Of a stretch of DNA of 64,000 nt, positions 33,042 to 47,697 are shown piece by piece. This stretch comes from Setoptus koraiensis (Eukaryota; Arthropoda): assembly GCA_048013815.1 (NCBI GenBank), contig CM106586.1, positions 14,446,001-14,510,000 on the forward strand, given 5' to 3'. The translations under genes and the position numbers were made by a program. Below the pieces are notes generated by a model. It ran no database searches and had not been told where the DNA came from. It saw only the letters and a program-made list of their open reading frames with translations. How positions within the stretch are numbered: the first letter of the stretch is position 1; each line of letters begins with the position of its first letter.

Positions 33042-36000
33042 TGTTTGCAGCGGCGACAAGCCCAATTTGTGCGCCTCACCTTGTTTGTGGTGGCCCTGTT
33101 GTTTGTGTTTTTTGCTGGTGGCCCCGTTTGGATTGTTTGTGTGCCACTGGCGAAACTTTTCCGCATCCTCGAGCGACACCGTTGAACCCGACGACCAGTC
33201 GGAGACATCATCGTCGTCATCTTGCTCGTCGTCGTCGTCTTGGTCGGGCTCGGGGTCGTGGTCTAGTTCGCGGTCGCGGTCGGCCGGCCCGGCGCACAAG
33301 TCGCGGTCGTTTTCGCGCCGCTGTGTCATAATTGTTGTCTTATTTAAATTTGAACTGTCGTCATGGTTGTCGTCGTCGTCGTCCATGTTGAGCTCGTCAT
33401 TTTCGTCGATTATCAGACTCCTGGCTATGCCCGGAAACACTGCCCTGTCGGCCGCTTGTTGTCGCTGGCGCTGCAGTTGCTGCTGCTGTTGCTGCTGGTG
33501 AGACAGGCTGGGGGGCCCCGGCGGCTCGTCGCATCCGGGCGACGAGTCGTGCGAGGTCGATGACCAAGACGAGTCAGAGGTGGATGACGTGCTAGACGAC
33601 GACGACGACGACGACGAGGCCATCGATGACGACGTGCTGAAACTTATATCGAGACACGAGAGGCGCCTGTCGCGGTTCAACGAGTTAACTGGCTCTCGAT
33701 GATCCAAATCTAACTTAAGATCTAGATCGTCGTCTAAATCGTCTGCTAGTTGATGTTGCTGCTGTTGCGCAACACAAGCCAGCGTCTCTTCCGGCAATCT
33801 CTCCAGCTCGGGCCCCAACAGGCTCGTTGTCGTCGTCGTGGGCTGACTGACGGGCACGAACGTCGATGCGGGCGCTATTTGCGAGCACGATTCACCTGAA
33901 TTCAACGACGATGACAGCGCCAATGATTTCGGGCTACTTGTTTGGGCAAAATTTGAGCCGGCGAGCTGCTGACACTTTTGCTCGCCACTGTGTGTCGGCG
34001 CCATGTCGCTGTCAGCGGCGTCAGTTATGGCCGATTTGATGGCCGCTTGCAGTTGAGCGCGCTGTTTCCGGTTCGCGCAAGCTGCGCCGGCCCCCGCGTC
34101 GAAATTGTCGCTTGTTCGGTCGTTGGTTCGGTCGTCGCGGGCCCAACAGCCGGCACGGTCGTCCGCTGCCGCTGCCGGGCACGAGGTATATTTATTGTCG
34201 TGGGCAGCGCAGCAGCAATCATAGTTGTCGCGTGACAGTGGGCCCGTCGCGGGCGCCTCAACCTCTTTTTTCTTGGTGCTGCTGCTGCTGCCAGCCGTAT
34301 CGGGACGACACGACTTAGTTATAATCTCATCATTTGACGACACAAAATTGTTATGCTGACTGAAACGTCTGGGCGCCGCTGCCGATATTTCGCTAGAGGG
34401 CGTATAGTGCGCGGCGATATTGGATATTGGGCAGCCGGATCGGCTGTCAGGGGCGCTGCAGTCGGCTAATTCAATTTGTTTTTCAATCTGCTGCTCTTTC
34501 GTCCGCAACACGCCGGCGACAACAACAACACCTTGCTGTTGTTGATTACATGCACTTGTCATGGATCGGCTGGTGCCACTGCCAATTGGCGCCACAGTGT
34601 CGACGGTGTCACCAGCAGACACTGGCTGCTTGCCCGATCGGCCGAGGCCCGCCGACAGGGGGCGCGCCATCATGAGATATTGCTGCTGTTGTTGTTGTTG
34701 TTGTTGTTGTTGCTGCTGTTGTTGGTTGTGTAACACTTGATTGACGCACAATTTGCCCTCGATCATGGCGTCCAATTGACCGGCGAAACTTCGCGCGTTC
34801 TCCAGGCTCATGTTGGTGTCAATAAAGGACGAGCGTCTGTACGGATTATGCAATATTTTTGCTGTTGTCGGCGCTGTTGTTGCTGTTGCTGCTGTTGTTG
34901 TTGCTGTTGCATGCAGCGTTTGATTGACAGCCGAATGTTTGGCCGATTTTGTCGGGCTGTCATGTCTCGACGATTGGCCGACAGCCGCGCAACCTGGCGC
35001 CCCCGTTATTGCAGCCGCCGCCGCCGCCGACAATCTAATCTCTGTTTGATGGGGGGCCCCCGTTCTGGTTGCGGCCGGCGCGGACGGGTCCGGCGATGCC
35101 GACTGTCGCCTATTGTTGGGCCGCGTGCCGTCACAGTGATCGACTGCATTATTGCCGCCGCCGCCGCCGGACAGCGGCTCGTTGGACAGCAGCGGATTAG
35201 ACGGGTTCGACGAGGACGACGACGACGCCGCCGACCAGTTGTCCGCGCAATGGATAATGTTTGCGGCCGGCGGGTCCGCGGCGGCGCACCGCCCGGGCGC
35301 ACACAACACGTCGGTAATGTCCGCCAAATCGCTAATATCCGCAATGTGGGCGCCCGTGGTCAGACCGAAGCGGCTCTTCAATAAATCGACATCAATTATT
35401 TGGTTATTGCTGCTGTTACTGGTGGCGCCACTGTGCTGCTGCTGGCAGCCTGTCGGCGGCGCTGATTTGCGGCAATCAAACTTTGCGGCGCTGTTGGCGG
35501 GGGCGCCATTGCGTGATTCAATTGCCACTAATTGCCTGGTGGCCAATTCCTGAAACTGCTGCTGCTGCTGGTGCCGCTTGTTTGTTGCTGTCTGGTTGTT
35601 GCGTTGCTGATTCACGACCAGGTGAGCATCGGCACAGTTATTGCTGTCCGTCGATTGTGTTGCTTGCTGCGCCCCATCGTGGGAACTCTGGCGATGAGTT
35701 GAGCCGGCCCCGCTGGCCGCGGACAACAAATTGATTGAGTTAGAGTTGGCCAGGGCCGCCGCCTGGAACGAGGAACGGCGCCGGTATTGTTGTCGCAAGC
35801 GCGTCAGTTGCTCCTCTACGTCCACTTGCTCAACGCCGCTCACCGGGAAACAGGAAGATTGCATATTAATGTTATTAACTTCCGCCGGCGGGGCCGCGCT
35901 GGGCGCCGCAACCGCGCTTATAGAAGACAATAATGTGGACGGTATCGAGCCACTTGTGTTGCGTCTGGCCTGCGACTGGTAATTGGCCGACTGGCGCTGC

Positions 36001-39000
36001 TGCTGCGGCTGTTGCTGCTGTTGGTGCGCCACAGAGGTGGCGAGACCGCTACTTCCGGTCAGAATGGACTTTACCGGAGCGGCGGCCGCGGTGGCTGGGC
36101 CGGCCCGTTGCGACGCTGGTGTGGGCAAACAAAACGGCGCGGACGACAACAATAGCGGCTGATGCGGGTGCAGTACGGTGCTGGCTGATTGTCGCCTCTG
36201 TTTGTTTGGGCTGTAACCCGTCACCTGAGCGCTGCTGCTTGATTGGTCCGTCAGGTGGCGATGCTGCGCCCCCTGATACTGATACTGGTAATGATGCGTA
36301 TACGACTGCTGCTGCTGATGGTGATCCAGCGATTGACTTTGGATAGAGGCCAGCAGGGGCAACATTGATATCACTTTTGAGGCGGGAGTTGGCGGCTTTT
36401 TCATGCTGTTGGCCACAAATACCTCGTCGTCGCGCTGATACAAATTGATACAGTGAGCCATAGAGCTGTATCCGCTTGATTGATTTGAGTTAGCACTGGC
36501 CAGCATTGCCTTGGACGACATTGTTGACTTAGTGCCCTGGTGAGCAAGCATTGAGTTAGCGCTGGTTTGCTGGTGCTGGTGCTGCTGCCGACCGGAAGTC
36601 GCTACTGCCAAACTCTCAACGTGCTCGGCGGCCAACGATTGCAGCCTTTTCATTAGCAATGCCGAGGTGTTTTTGCTTATTGCCACTGTTGACATTGGCG
36701 GCAACGCGGGCACCGATTGTTTGTGTTTACATGGTGGCTGCTGTTCATTCAGATAAGCACTCTGACAGTGGCCACTTTCGACAATGCAATCATTATCATT
36801 TGGCGCCCCCGTTTTATGGCCAGTGCGCAAGTGGCGACCCTTGCCCGATTGCGCCAGCGTCACATCGGCAGCTTCATTAATATTAATCAATTGCGGCCCG
36901 CTATTAATGCAACTTCCGCTTGCCGCCGCGGCGTCACCGCTGCTTGCGCCCACGCTGCCCGAGCCGGCGATACCTGTGCGGGCGCCGGCAGCCAATTGCT
37001 GGGTGCTCGCCAGGTAGCTGAGCTCATTGTTTGGCGTGCGCGCCATCAGCTGATTGAACAGCGACGGATCCTCGCAATCTATGCTGTTCACCTGGCTGCC
37101 CTTCATGCTTGGCTTGGGGCCCCGCTTGTCGCCGCTTGTGTGCGGGCCGGCCGCCGGGCAGCTTGATCCGGCCGAGCTTGATTCAACGGAGTTTGATCCG
37201 GCCGAGTTTGATGGCGCGCCGGTCGACGAGTCCGGCTGCGAGCCCCGATTTTCGGCCTCGCTGCTGCTGACGGGCCCCACGATGCCGGCCCCACTGTCCA
37301 CTTTACACTGGTCGCACAAATCTTCGCTGTCGCCCCCTTTTCTGGGCGCCTTGTTCCACGAATCGGGTGGCTCGATTCCGTTCCACTGCTTCGAAAACGA
37401 GTCAATTGTCGGGCCGCTCCTCGCCGACGAGCGGCGCTCGCTCGCCGGCCTGCCGCTCCGTTCGCCTTGTTGCTGACTGCTGCCCGTCTTGCCGGCGCCC
37501 CCGGATTTTTGCTTGCCAGCCTTGCTGCCACTGGGCGCCGGCTCGCGCTGCTTCTGCTGCCTTGCCAAATCGATCAATAGGGCCGATTCGCTGCAGTTTG
37601 TCAGCTCGCGCAGGCTCTTTTCGCCCATTGAGCTGCTCAGGTCGTCTTCGTCTCTGTAGTTGTAATTGTTCAACACGGCGGCCAATTCGCGCCCATTCGC
37701 AGCTTGAATTGCCGCCAGGGCCCCGCCGCTATCTGGCGAATATCTCACGGGCGAGTCGCTGCAATCGCCTGTGCGATCCGATCTGATCGATATCTCGGCT
37801 GAGCTCGCCATCAGATTATTATTATTATTTTCTGACTCTTGACTTGAAGTGGCCCGGTCGGGCACTCGGCAACTATTTGCGACAGTTTCATTTAGCGCCA
37901 CTTGATTGGCGGCGTCCGGCGCGCCCGGCCGCTTGTCGTCGGGCGTCGGGCTGGTTGCGTTCGCGCCCTCATCGCTTTCGTCGGGCCGGCTGGCGGCCGC
38001 CCTTGTCTGCGGCTCGTCTGGCGCCGGTGCTGCTGCTGTCGCCTCGCGGCAACCCAGCCACTCGGACAGCTGATCAACGGCGAATCTCTCAGCCGGGCCC
38101 TTTGAGGCCCCCCCGTTCGACAGCGGTTCGCTGTTGCTGCTGCCAAAGCACGCCCGCATGGAGGAGTTGTCGTCGTCGCAGCAGTCGGCGGCGGCGGCGG
38201 ATAAATCCGAGCCCAGTCTGTTCGCTTGCACGAGCTGCGAGCTTGCCAAACAATTGGAGCAACTGTCCGTGGCCGCTTGACACTTGTTTGAGCGCCTGTC
38301 CGCGCTCGAGGTGGCGCTGCTGACGGCGTTGTTAGTCGCATGCAGCTTGTCCGCTGGCTGCTGCTCATCGGGCTGGCGCTCGTTGAAGCGTGATCCGCTG
38401 CACCCGTCACTATGCGCATTGTTGCTGCCCGCGGCTGCCGCCGCCGCATCCATCTCCTGTCTAGGTGGCGCCCGAACGCCAACCCGAACAATGTCGCCCC
38501 CGTCGCCATTGCCGTTGTCGTGTTTCGTTGCATCTTTTGGCCGCTTCGCTTCTCTCGCCGCCTGTCCGCCGCCGCTCGACGATTTGTCGCGAGACGCTCG
38601 CCTCGCACAATTGTCCGGCCCGGCCGACAAACTGCTGCTGCTGGCCTCCTCCAGCGACATCTGCTGAATGGTGGTCAGGTGGCGCAGCTGTGCCGACGAC
38701 AACACCGAGGCCCGGCCCGTGACCTGGGCCGGGCCGCTGCTAGCGCCGTTCACGGCCGCCGTCGGCCCGTTCGCGCGTTCGGTCTCGTCGTCCTCTTGAC
38801 AGCAGCCCGCGCTGGACGGTGGCGCATACGAGGCGGCCCGTTGCCGCGATCGGCCCAAGTCGCAGCCCAACGTGGCACCCGCACAGTCGCCCGCCGTTGG
38901 CTGCTCCCGGCACGCAGGCCCCAAATTTGTTTGGCTGGCACCGAAAACGGGCGACGGTCGCCAAAAGTTTGCCGCCAAACTCTGCCGTTTCTTGTGGTTG

Positions 39001-42000
39001 GCGCCCTGACGTGCGTTGCCGTTCTTGTGCCCGTAGCCAGCATGATCCAGATTGGCCAGATAAAGGTGGCCCGTGAGCCCGATCTTGAAGCCGGTGGGCG
39101 TGCAGCTCCTCTGAGCGGTTATCTCGGCCGCATTGACCGACAGACGGCGCCCAATGGCGCTGTCCACCACCTTGATGAAATTGTCGTTTTGTGCCAGCGA
39201 ATTCATCGATTTCAAAAATTGATCGTCGTTTATGAAGGTGACCGGATGCAAATCGGTTATCTTCAGCTTGTTGCGATTGCGGCCCGCCAAGCGCAAATTG
39301 AGCGTTGTGGCTGCGGGCGCCACGTCCAACTGACGCTGGCCGCGCTGCTGCTGCTGGCCCGACGGACGCCGCTCGCCGCCCGAAGTGGCGCTCGGGCGTA
39401 AATTGTTGTTGGCGGCATAATTGTTGTTGTCAGCGCTCTTTGTTTGTCCGGCAACAAAGTCCGGTGCGACACCAGAGGGCGACCGGTTGTTTTCGGTGCC
39501 CTTGTTGCCGGTCGCTGTTGTCGTCGGGCCGGAATAACTCACCGCCTTGCTGGCGCTGTACGGAAGGGGCGACACGGCCGGATCGAGTTGGAGCTCGCCA
39601 AAGTTTAGACTCGATCTGTCCGGATCGATCAATTCGCTGGTGTGACTCGCAGAGAGCCGGCTGTTGCTTCTGCTGTTGTTCAGTGTGGTGATACTCGACG
39701 ACAATGCCGATGCGGGCCGGCCCGCATCCGTGACGGGCATATCGTCGGTGGGCGTGATTCCGCTTGTACGTCCGCTTGTTCCGCTGACGGGCGGTACAGT
39801 TGGCGACGGCGACAAACCGGCGTACACCTCGTTGGCCAACGACGACGCGTCCAGCTCGCTGCTACCCGTTTCGCTGGGCGCGCACGCCAGCATGCTGTTG
39901 CGCGAGGCCGGCCTAGAGCTGGGCGCCGACGACAGCTTCTGCGGCGCCGGGCCGGCCGGAGGTAGCCCGAGCAGCCTGGAGCCGGTGCCGGGCACTGGCA
40001 CGGGCTGGGCCGACAGATTGGACAGATGCTCATTGTTGGACGATCTTGTTGTTTCGCCAGAGGCCGGCTGATTGTTGTACTGGTTGATTATTTGTGTCGA
40101 TTGAACCATTTGGTACGGCGCAAAAAACGACGCCGCATCCATGGGCATTGCGCCGTAATAGTCGGGTATGATTGAGCCGGCCCGTTGGGCGCGCGGGGCC
40201 GCCCGGGCCCACTGGTCGGCCCAATTGTGGGAGGCGTCGAGGGCCATGTTGTCGTTGATGATGCACTCCTCTAGAGTGTGCAATTCGGGCATTGAGAACC
40301 AACAGGAGCGCAGGGAACGGGCCGACGACGACGACTCGATGCTCTGCTGGCGCGAATAGGACGAATTTGAGGTTGTTGTGGAAGACGAGTTCGGGTTGCC
40401 CGACGGATGGTGCCCGTCGGGATTGTTTGCGGTCATGGGGTGGGGATAGTAACCGGTGCGGTGCTCGCCCGGCTGGCCGCCATGCGACGATATCTGTTGC
40501 TGCGGCGCCGGCGGATATTGCTGCTGCTGCGAATGGAGGTGCCGGCTTGCCGCCGCCGTCACGGGCTGCTGTTGCTGTTGGCCCGGCCCGAAGCCTGTCA
40601 GCTGATGACTCGGGCCCAGATTCAGAAGCTCGCCGCGAGGGGCGCCCGTGTCTTTGTAGGCCAGTGCCAGCTTGTACACTTGATTCACCTGTTCGTCCAA
40701 TTGTTGCTGGTAAGAGGGCCGGCGGGACGAAATGATGCGCTCGTAGGCGAGCTCTATCGAGTCTTGGGCCATCAGCAAATTGCTTCCGTCGCCGCTGCTG
40801 CAACTACAACTGCAACTGCTTTGCTGATCCGCTTGTCCGCTCGCCGCCGCCGTCTGCTTGCCGCCCTCCTTATTTGTCTGCTGCTGTTTAGCCGCCTGGC
40901 GGCGCTTCCATTTGTCGTCTTCGCCACCACTTCCGGTTGCGGTCCCGTTGTAGCTGTTGGCTGCCGGGCTGCCTTTGCCGTCTGTCTGCATTGAGTGTGA
41001 CAAGAATAGGCAGGGCTCTGCGCTGTGACACAAGCGCATTCTGTCTGAGCTAGACGCCATCAGCTGATTGTCATTGCAGCTGTCATCGTCAGCTGTTTGC
41101 GGTCTAGGCAGCGGACTGGCGCTGTTGTTGTTGATGTCATGTTGCATGGTGTCGTTGTCGTTGCTGTTGTTGCTCGCAGTGTTGATTATGTTGTTATTGG
41201 CTACGTCACAGTTGTGGCTGCTTGTGACATGTACACCATTTTGTCGGTCACTGTTGGTGCTGTTGTTGTTGGCGTTGTTGTTGCTGTTGCTGCTGTCGTT
41301 GTTGTTGACGTTGGACAGATCACTCACTGACGAGCGCACGTTGTTGGCCGGGTGGCTGGTTGAAGACGTTGAATTCGGCGGCGTTGTCTTGCTGTTTTCG
41401 GTTGTTGATGTTGTTGTGGTCTCGTTATCGCTTGCGATGGTGGGCGGCAGGGCGCTCGAAGCTCGGGCATCTTTCACGGTCAACATTGTGATGGTGGCGG
41501 CCGAGGTTGATGCGGAAGCGGACACCGACGCGGACGATGGCGGCCGGGTAGGCGACGCCATCGACAGGCACGACGTGTGATGCGATTGTTGGCTGGTGGC
41601 CGCCTGATTGCCGCTTGTCGGGCCGGACATGAGCGAATTTGTTGCGCCGGCGCTAGTGCTGGCGCCTAGCGACGACAACGTGCTGAAACGATCGCGGATT
41701 TTCGCAAAGAAACGCGACGAAGAATTCTTCGACAGGGGCGATATGGGCGACCGTGGCGTGTTGCACGTTATCATGTTGCTACTGCTCACGCTACCCAAGC
41801 TGCCCATACTGCTGACACTGCCCAGCGAAAACTGATTTGGGGCGCTCATCCCGCCGGCCGGCCCGGCGGCGACCGACGAACCGGAAGTTGCCGTCAAATG
41901 CCGCTGTCTGGGCGACAGTTGACAACTGTTAATGGGCGACGAGGCGGAGATATGTTGATTGTTTGTTGGCGCCGAGTCGTTGGCGTGATTGTCAGTGCTG

Positions 42001-45000
42001 AGTGTTGCATGACTGTCGGGATTATAGGTTAATAGCTGCGAGCTGCCAATATCCATCGAAGACTGACAGCTCGGGCTGCACCGGGTCGGAGTGGGCACGG
42101 GGGTGGGCGTTGGAGTGGGCGTGGTGCTGGAGGACAGCATGAAGGCGTTGAAGGCGGCATTGCTGGTTGACCGGAAGAAGCTTCTGAGCGGCGACGGAGA
42201 CGGCGACAATTGCGCCCTCTGTTGCTGTTGCTGCTGCTGTTGTTGCTGTTCGACGCTTGTTTGGCGAGTGAAAAATCCGGTTCGCGGAGACGAGGGTGTC
42301 GGCGGTGGCGCCGACTGGGCGGCAGGTGGCGCTGCCAGGCGGGCCCCAAATTGTTGTTGCTGCTGCTGTTGCTGCTGCTGCTGCAACGACAATATTGTTT
42401 GCAGTGGCTTGTTTATGCTGGACAGGGTGGTCTTGAGTTGGTCGCGAATGGCGCTAGTGACCCGATTGAAATCGTTGGCCGCCCTGCTGGACGAGAACGA
42501 GTTTTTGCGCTCCAGATTTGCGCCGCTCTTGGACTCATTAATTTGCGCAGCCGGCGCCGGCTGCCTCACGGGCGATTTTGTGGGGGCGCCCTTGTCGCCG
42601 GCGAGCAGTTGTGCAGTCTTAAAATAATGGTCACCTTGTTCATTGTAGTTGATCGAGTGGCGCTGGTCGTTGTCGACATCCGATCCGTGTAATGAGGCCC
42701 CCGGTGGGTGGCGCGGCGCTCGCTGTTCGGGGCCGCTGTTGTAAAATTGGGTCGGCGCCCGGCTGTCGGGGGCCAAATGTTGCGCTAGATGCGCGTCCAT
42801 TGGCGCTATGCGACCGTGCTGGAATTGGAGCGAGCCCAAACTGTAACTGCGGCCCTCAATTAGACCGGCGGTGTTATTTTCATCATTAGCGGCCGGGACG
42901 GTTTTAATCGCATGGTGCTGCTGCTGAACTGTCACTTGCCTGTGCTGGACCGCGCCGACGGGAATCCGCTTTCTTGATGTCGGTGCGGCCGCGTAGTCGC
43001 ATGCGTCCGCACCGTGCGGCTTGCCGGCGCCGGCGGCGCCCGTGTCGACAAGTTGCGACCACTTGACCGACGACTGATAATTGCCGCCGCCGCCGTGCTG
43101 CTGCTGCTGTTGCGCCCGGCTGTTGTTTGCCTGCTGAATGCTCTGCAGGAAGCCGCTCAGCTCGATGGAGCCCACCGAGCCGCCGCCCGCCTTCTGATGG
43201 GCCCGGTGATGCGGCTGCTGATTGGCGCCGGGCTGCGTGCCGTTGTCAAGGAGACAGCAGCCCGCCAGGGATGAGGGCGCCGTGTAGATCTGGTCGACGG
43301 AGCCGCTCATTAGATACTGATCTAGAGTCATTAGGTCGTCGCTGGACGTGTTGGCCGTGTGACTGCCGCCCGCAGCGCCGCCGCCGCCGCTCGCACCGGC
43401 CGCCCCAGTGGCCGGCCCGAGGTGATGCGCCAATCCGCAGCCGTGCTCGGTCATGTGTTGCATCATTTGCATAGGGTCTTGGCGGTGATTTTTGCTGTTG
43501 TTCTGATTGTTTCTGTTGTTGTTGTTGTTGTTGTTGTGCTGATGATGATGATGATGGTGCTGATGATGATGGTGGTGGTGCGGATGCGCCGGGTCCCGGC
43601 CGTGCTGGCCCAAATGCAACAAGGCCGCCAGGCGCAGCTCTTCCTCGTAGGCGACGCTGCTCGAGCTCGGGCACGTCGTCTCGTCCTCCAGACTCGCCTG
43701 GCTCGACCGGGCCGCACTTGATGCATGCACCGCGCCCGGCCGTGAATAGCCCGCGGGAGCGGTCTGGTTGCCGGGTCCGGTCCCGGTACCGCCGGCGTTG
43801 CTACCCGACGACTGGTAATAACTGTGACCAGTGTTGTTGGTCGGCTGATGCTGCTGCTGATGATGATGATACTGCTGATAATGTTGCTGCGAAGTCACAA
43901 TGTTGTGCATGTTACCCGCACCGCATTCCGCCAACCCGACCGGATGTGGATGCGAGTGACGGGCCACGCTGGCGCCCGCTAGCACCGCTCCGTCCGTGTA
44001 ATTAATGAACGATTCACTCAATTCCGCTATGCTACCCACGGCGTGCCCAATGAGACCGCTTGCGCCCGCTCCCACGGGCGTGCTGCTGCCCCCGAGCGAA
44101 TGTGAGGCCTGCAGCGGGTAGTGTTGCTGACCGATTGCCGGCTGCCCGTTACCGGTGCCACTTCCGCCGCTATTCGATCCGGTGGTGGCATGCGAGTGGC
44201 TGCACGTGCTGGCGCCGCCTCCCCCGCCGTAAGAGATGGGCGTTGCAACGCCGTAACTCGAATCCTGTTGGTAGATGCTCGATATGCCCGACAGGGTCGA
44301 CGTACGCCTACTGCTGTCCTGTCCGGTTACGCACGTCGGCCCGCTACTTGTGTCACTGGCGACGCTCGAACTGAACGTGTTCGATTGGCGCCACCCGGGG
44401 CCGGGTATTTGCGGATTGCTGGCACTGCTGGCCGCGGCCATGGTTGTGGGACATTGGGCACTGTTGTTGGCGGCGGCATGCAACGGCTGCTGTTGCAGTT
44501 GCTGATGCTGAGCAAAATGTTGGTGATGGTGCTGCTGCTGCTGGCCGGCCGCACCGCCGCCGCCCGTTGCGTACACCGTGCCCGGGGGCGTGTCGCTTCG
44601 GGTAGCGGGCTGGTAAGGTTGCTGATTGGTGGGCTGGATGAGGCTGGTGCAAGAGGCCGACGACGATCGGTTTCGGCGCACGATCTGAATGGGCGGCGAT
44701 TGTGTTGGCTTTGCATTTGTTGCTGGCTGTTGTTGCTGTTGTTGCTGTTGATGCTGTTGTTGTTGCTGTTGTGGTTGTTGTTGTTGCTGTTGTGGTTGTT
44801 GTTGCTGATTGTTGTCCGACAGCGCTGGTTGTTTGTGGTCGTGGTCGCTGTTGAGCCTGTCGATGGTGTCACCGTCGACATTGTTGCCGGCGCCGGGCCG
44901 CGCTGGGGGCGCCAGCGGATTGGGGGAGCCCTCGTAGAGCGTGTTGAGTGTTCTCATTGTTGTTGCGGTTGTTGTTGTTATGTTTCTGGACTGGTTTAAA

Positions 45001-45084
45001 CTGGCGTCTTGTTGTTCGCTCGCTGTTGTTGTTGTTGTCGCCTGCTCTTGTTTGGCTGCCTGGCCGCCGTTGGACAATCGCTGC

Positions 45085-45131
<47 letters not shown>

Positions 45132-47606
45132 CTGCTGATGGGTGTTCGTGCACGAGTGTCGGCCATTGTTGGCGCCCCTGTCGCGCCGATCGTAATGGTC
45201 GCCTTGCGTCGCCTCGGCAGCGGCCGCGGCCGGGGAGCCAGTTCGCTTGACGTTGTTGTTGTTGTTGTCGCCGGTTGCAGTTTCCACGGGCGTGCAGCTC
45301 GCGCGCGCCTGCTCGAGCTGTTGCGCAACACAATCGAAGCTTCCGAAACTGGCCGCCTGGCGCTTGTTGTTGCCGATGGTGAAATTTGCATAATCTATCG
45401 ACGATTGGTTTGTGTTTGTTGTGGGCGCCGTCCAGCCCGAGGTGGTGTCGTCCGTGAGGTAGTAGCTGTCGTCGTCTTCGTCGTCTTGCTCGCCCCCTTG
45501 CTGCAGCTCGTCCGCTTCGTCTTGCTCCTCCGCGACGGGCTCCTCAATGGGCATGTCGTCGTCCTCGTACGGCACCTCAATGGATCGGGTAAAGAACGCC
45601 TGCACCGCAATAGATTGGCGATGTTTCATTGCGTAATCGCTGGACAAAAACGTTCCGTCGGGACGGGAATGAGGCTGTTGTTGTTGTTGTTGCTGTGCCA
45701 TTTGGTGCTGCTGGTGCTGCTGCTCGCCGCTGCTGGCCTCCACAATCAGCTCTGGCCCGTGCGGCTCATTGTGTCGGCCCGGGCCGGACTGGGCTGCGGC
45801 CGGGTTGGCCGCTTGCTGGGCCCATTGGCTGCTCCGCCGGCGACCCGGCGCACCGACGTCGCCGCTGTCCGCTTGCGTGCTCGTGAGCGCCTGCTCCAGG
45901 GCAGCCGCAATGGGCACCAGCACCACACTTGAGGTGCTCGCAAACAAACTATTGGCCAGATATTTCATTTCCGCCAAGCTCAAGCCGCCAAGTCCCGGCT
46001 GCTGCTGCTGTTGTTGTTGTTGTTCGCCGCTGTTGCATCTCGCTGCTGCTGCTGTCGCCTCTATGAACTCTTTATCACTAGTGCCGGTATTCACTATGTC
46101 ACCGCCGAGCTCGGCGGTGTTTATGCGCTGCGCCCGTACAAATTGCGTCACGCTCGTGCCGGTGGTGGTGCTGCTGGTCACAGTTGTTGTGATGGTTGTA
46201 ACGCTGCAGGTAGTTACCGTTATGGCGGCGCCAACAGTTTCATTGTTGTCGACTTGCATAACCGAACAATCATTGTTGTTGCCCGTTGCGGCGCTCGGGT
46301 ATCCATTGTTGTTGTTGGCGTTGTTGGGGCCGCCGCCGCCACCGCTCGCTTGCTGCATGGAGCTCAGGAACCTGTTCAGCAGGTTATTGCCGCCCGCCGA
46401 CAGGCGGCGCGTGAGTTTCTTGGCCGCGTACTGCAGCGCCACGGTGTTGTTTATCACAGTGTTTGTGGCGCCTCCATTAATTGGCTCATCACAAGTGCTA
46501 GTGGCTGTTGTTGTTGCGGCCGGTTGCGGGCCGTTGCGCAACGTTGGCGTCGTGTTTGTTCGCGATTGTCGCTGTTGCTGTTGTTGTTGCTGTTGTTGGC
46601 GCTGTTGTTGGTGTTGGCGCTGTTGTTGGCACTGTCGTTGGTCGCGTTGTGTCGCAACGCGGTGTGTCGGCGCGCCAGGTATTGTGGTGGCCCTATTCAG
46701 CAGCGTCGTAATGCCTCGGAAATTGTGCTCGCTATCAATGGCGATACTGCGCTTCTCTATGCGCTGCTCTATACGCTCTATTTGCTCTACTTTGTGGGGC
46801 CCAAATTGCCGTTGCGGGCCGGCGCCGCTGCCGCCGCCGCCGATCGTCGTGGGCCGCTGAGTGCGCTCTTGTGCGCCGGCCAATCTTATCTCTTTATCTC
46901 TTGTCGTTATTATAATATCGGCGCTGCTTGCAACTGCAGCAGCGCCGGTCGCTTGCAGTGGCAGTTGTTGCGCCCTTGTCGGGCCCCGTTGTCGGCCCGA
47001 CTCACTTGACACCGCCGCCGCCGCCGCCGCTATATCAGGCACGACGGACGGCTGGTGCGGCCGGGCACGACGCGACACGCCGTTTTGGCAATCGGGCCCC
47101 GTCGGCCCGTTTGCCGCTGCCGCCGCTGTTGTTGTCGGTGGTGCTTCCTGTTGTTGGTCGCAGTCGGCCGGTTTGCTGGCACGGGCCGGCGCGGCTGGCG
47201 CGCTTGTTGGCCCCGCTGACCTCTGACACATCTGAACAGGTGAGCCACCGTTATTATCATTGTTGTTGCTGTTGTTGTTGTTGTCGTTATGCTGATTATG
47301 ATGGCGGCCGTTATTGCCGCTGTTATCATCATTATTATTACTAGTGCCATTGCCATTGTTGTTGTTGCTGTTGCAATTTTGATCTCGAGTTGTTGCCCTT
47401 GTTTCCATTGGGGCGCCGGTCGCGCCTCGCAGGCGCCAAATGGGCGTATCGCGGGTCGAGCCCGAGCCGGCGGTGGCGCGGCCCCGCTGGTCGGTTGTTG
47501 CTGTAATATTACTATTATTATTGCTGCCATTACTGCTGTTATTAGAATACGGCAAACTGGTGGCGCTCGTAATGGTGCTGCAAGGCATGATACAATTGCT
47601 GTCGTT

Positions 47607-47697
<91 letters not shown>

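Noticed and set aside
44121-44999. Long plus-strand frames opposite the giant exon (also 46011-47009, 45769-46860, 38412-39401 and others)
   Set aside because: Shadows of the triplet repeats on the coding strand: poly-Leu, poly-Cys, poly-Val and Arg-rich strings without domains.
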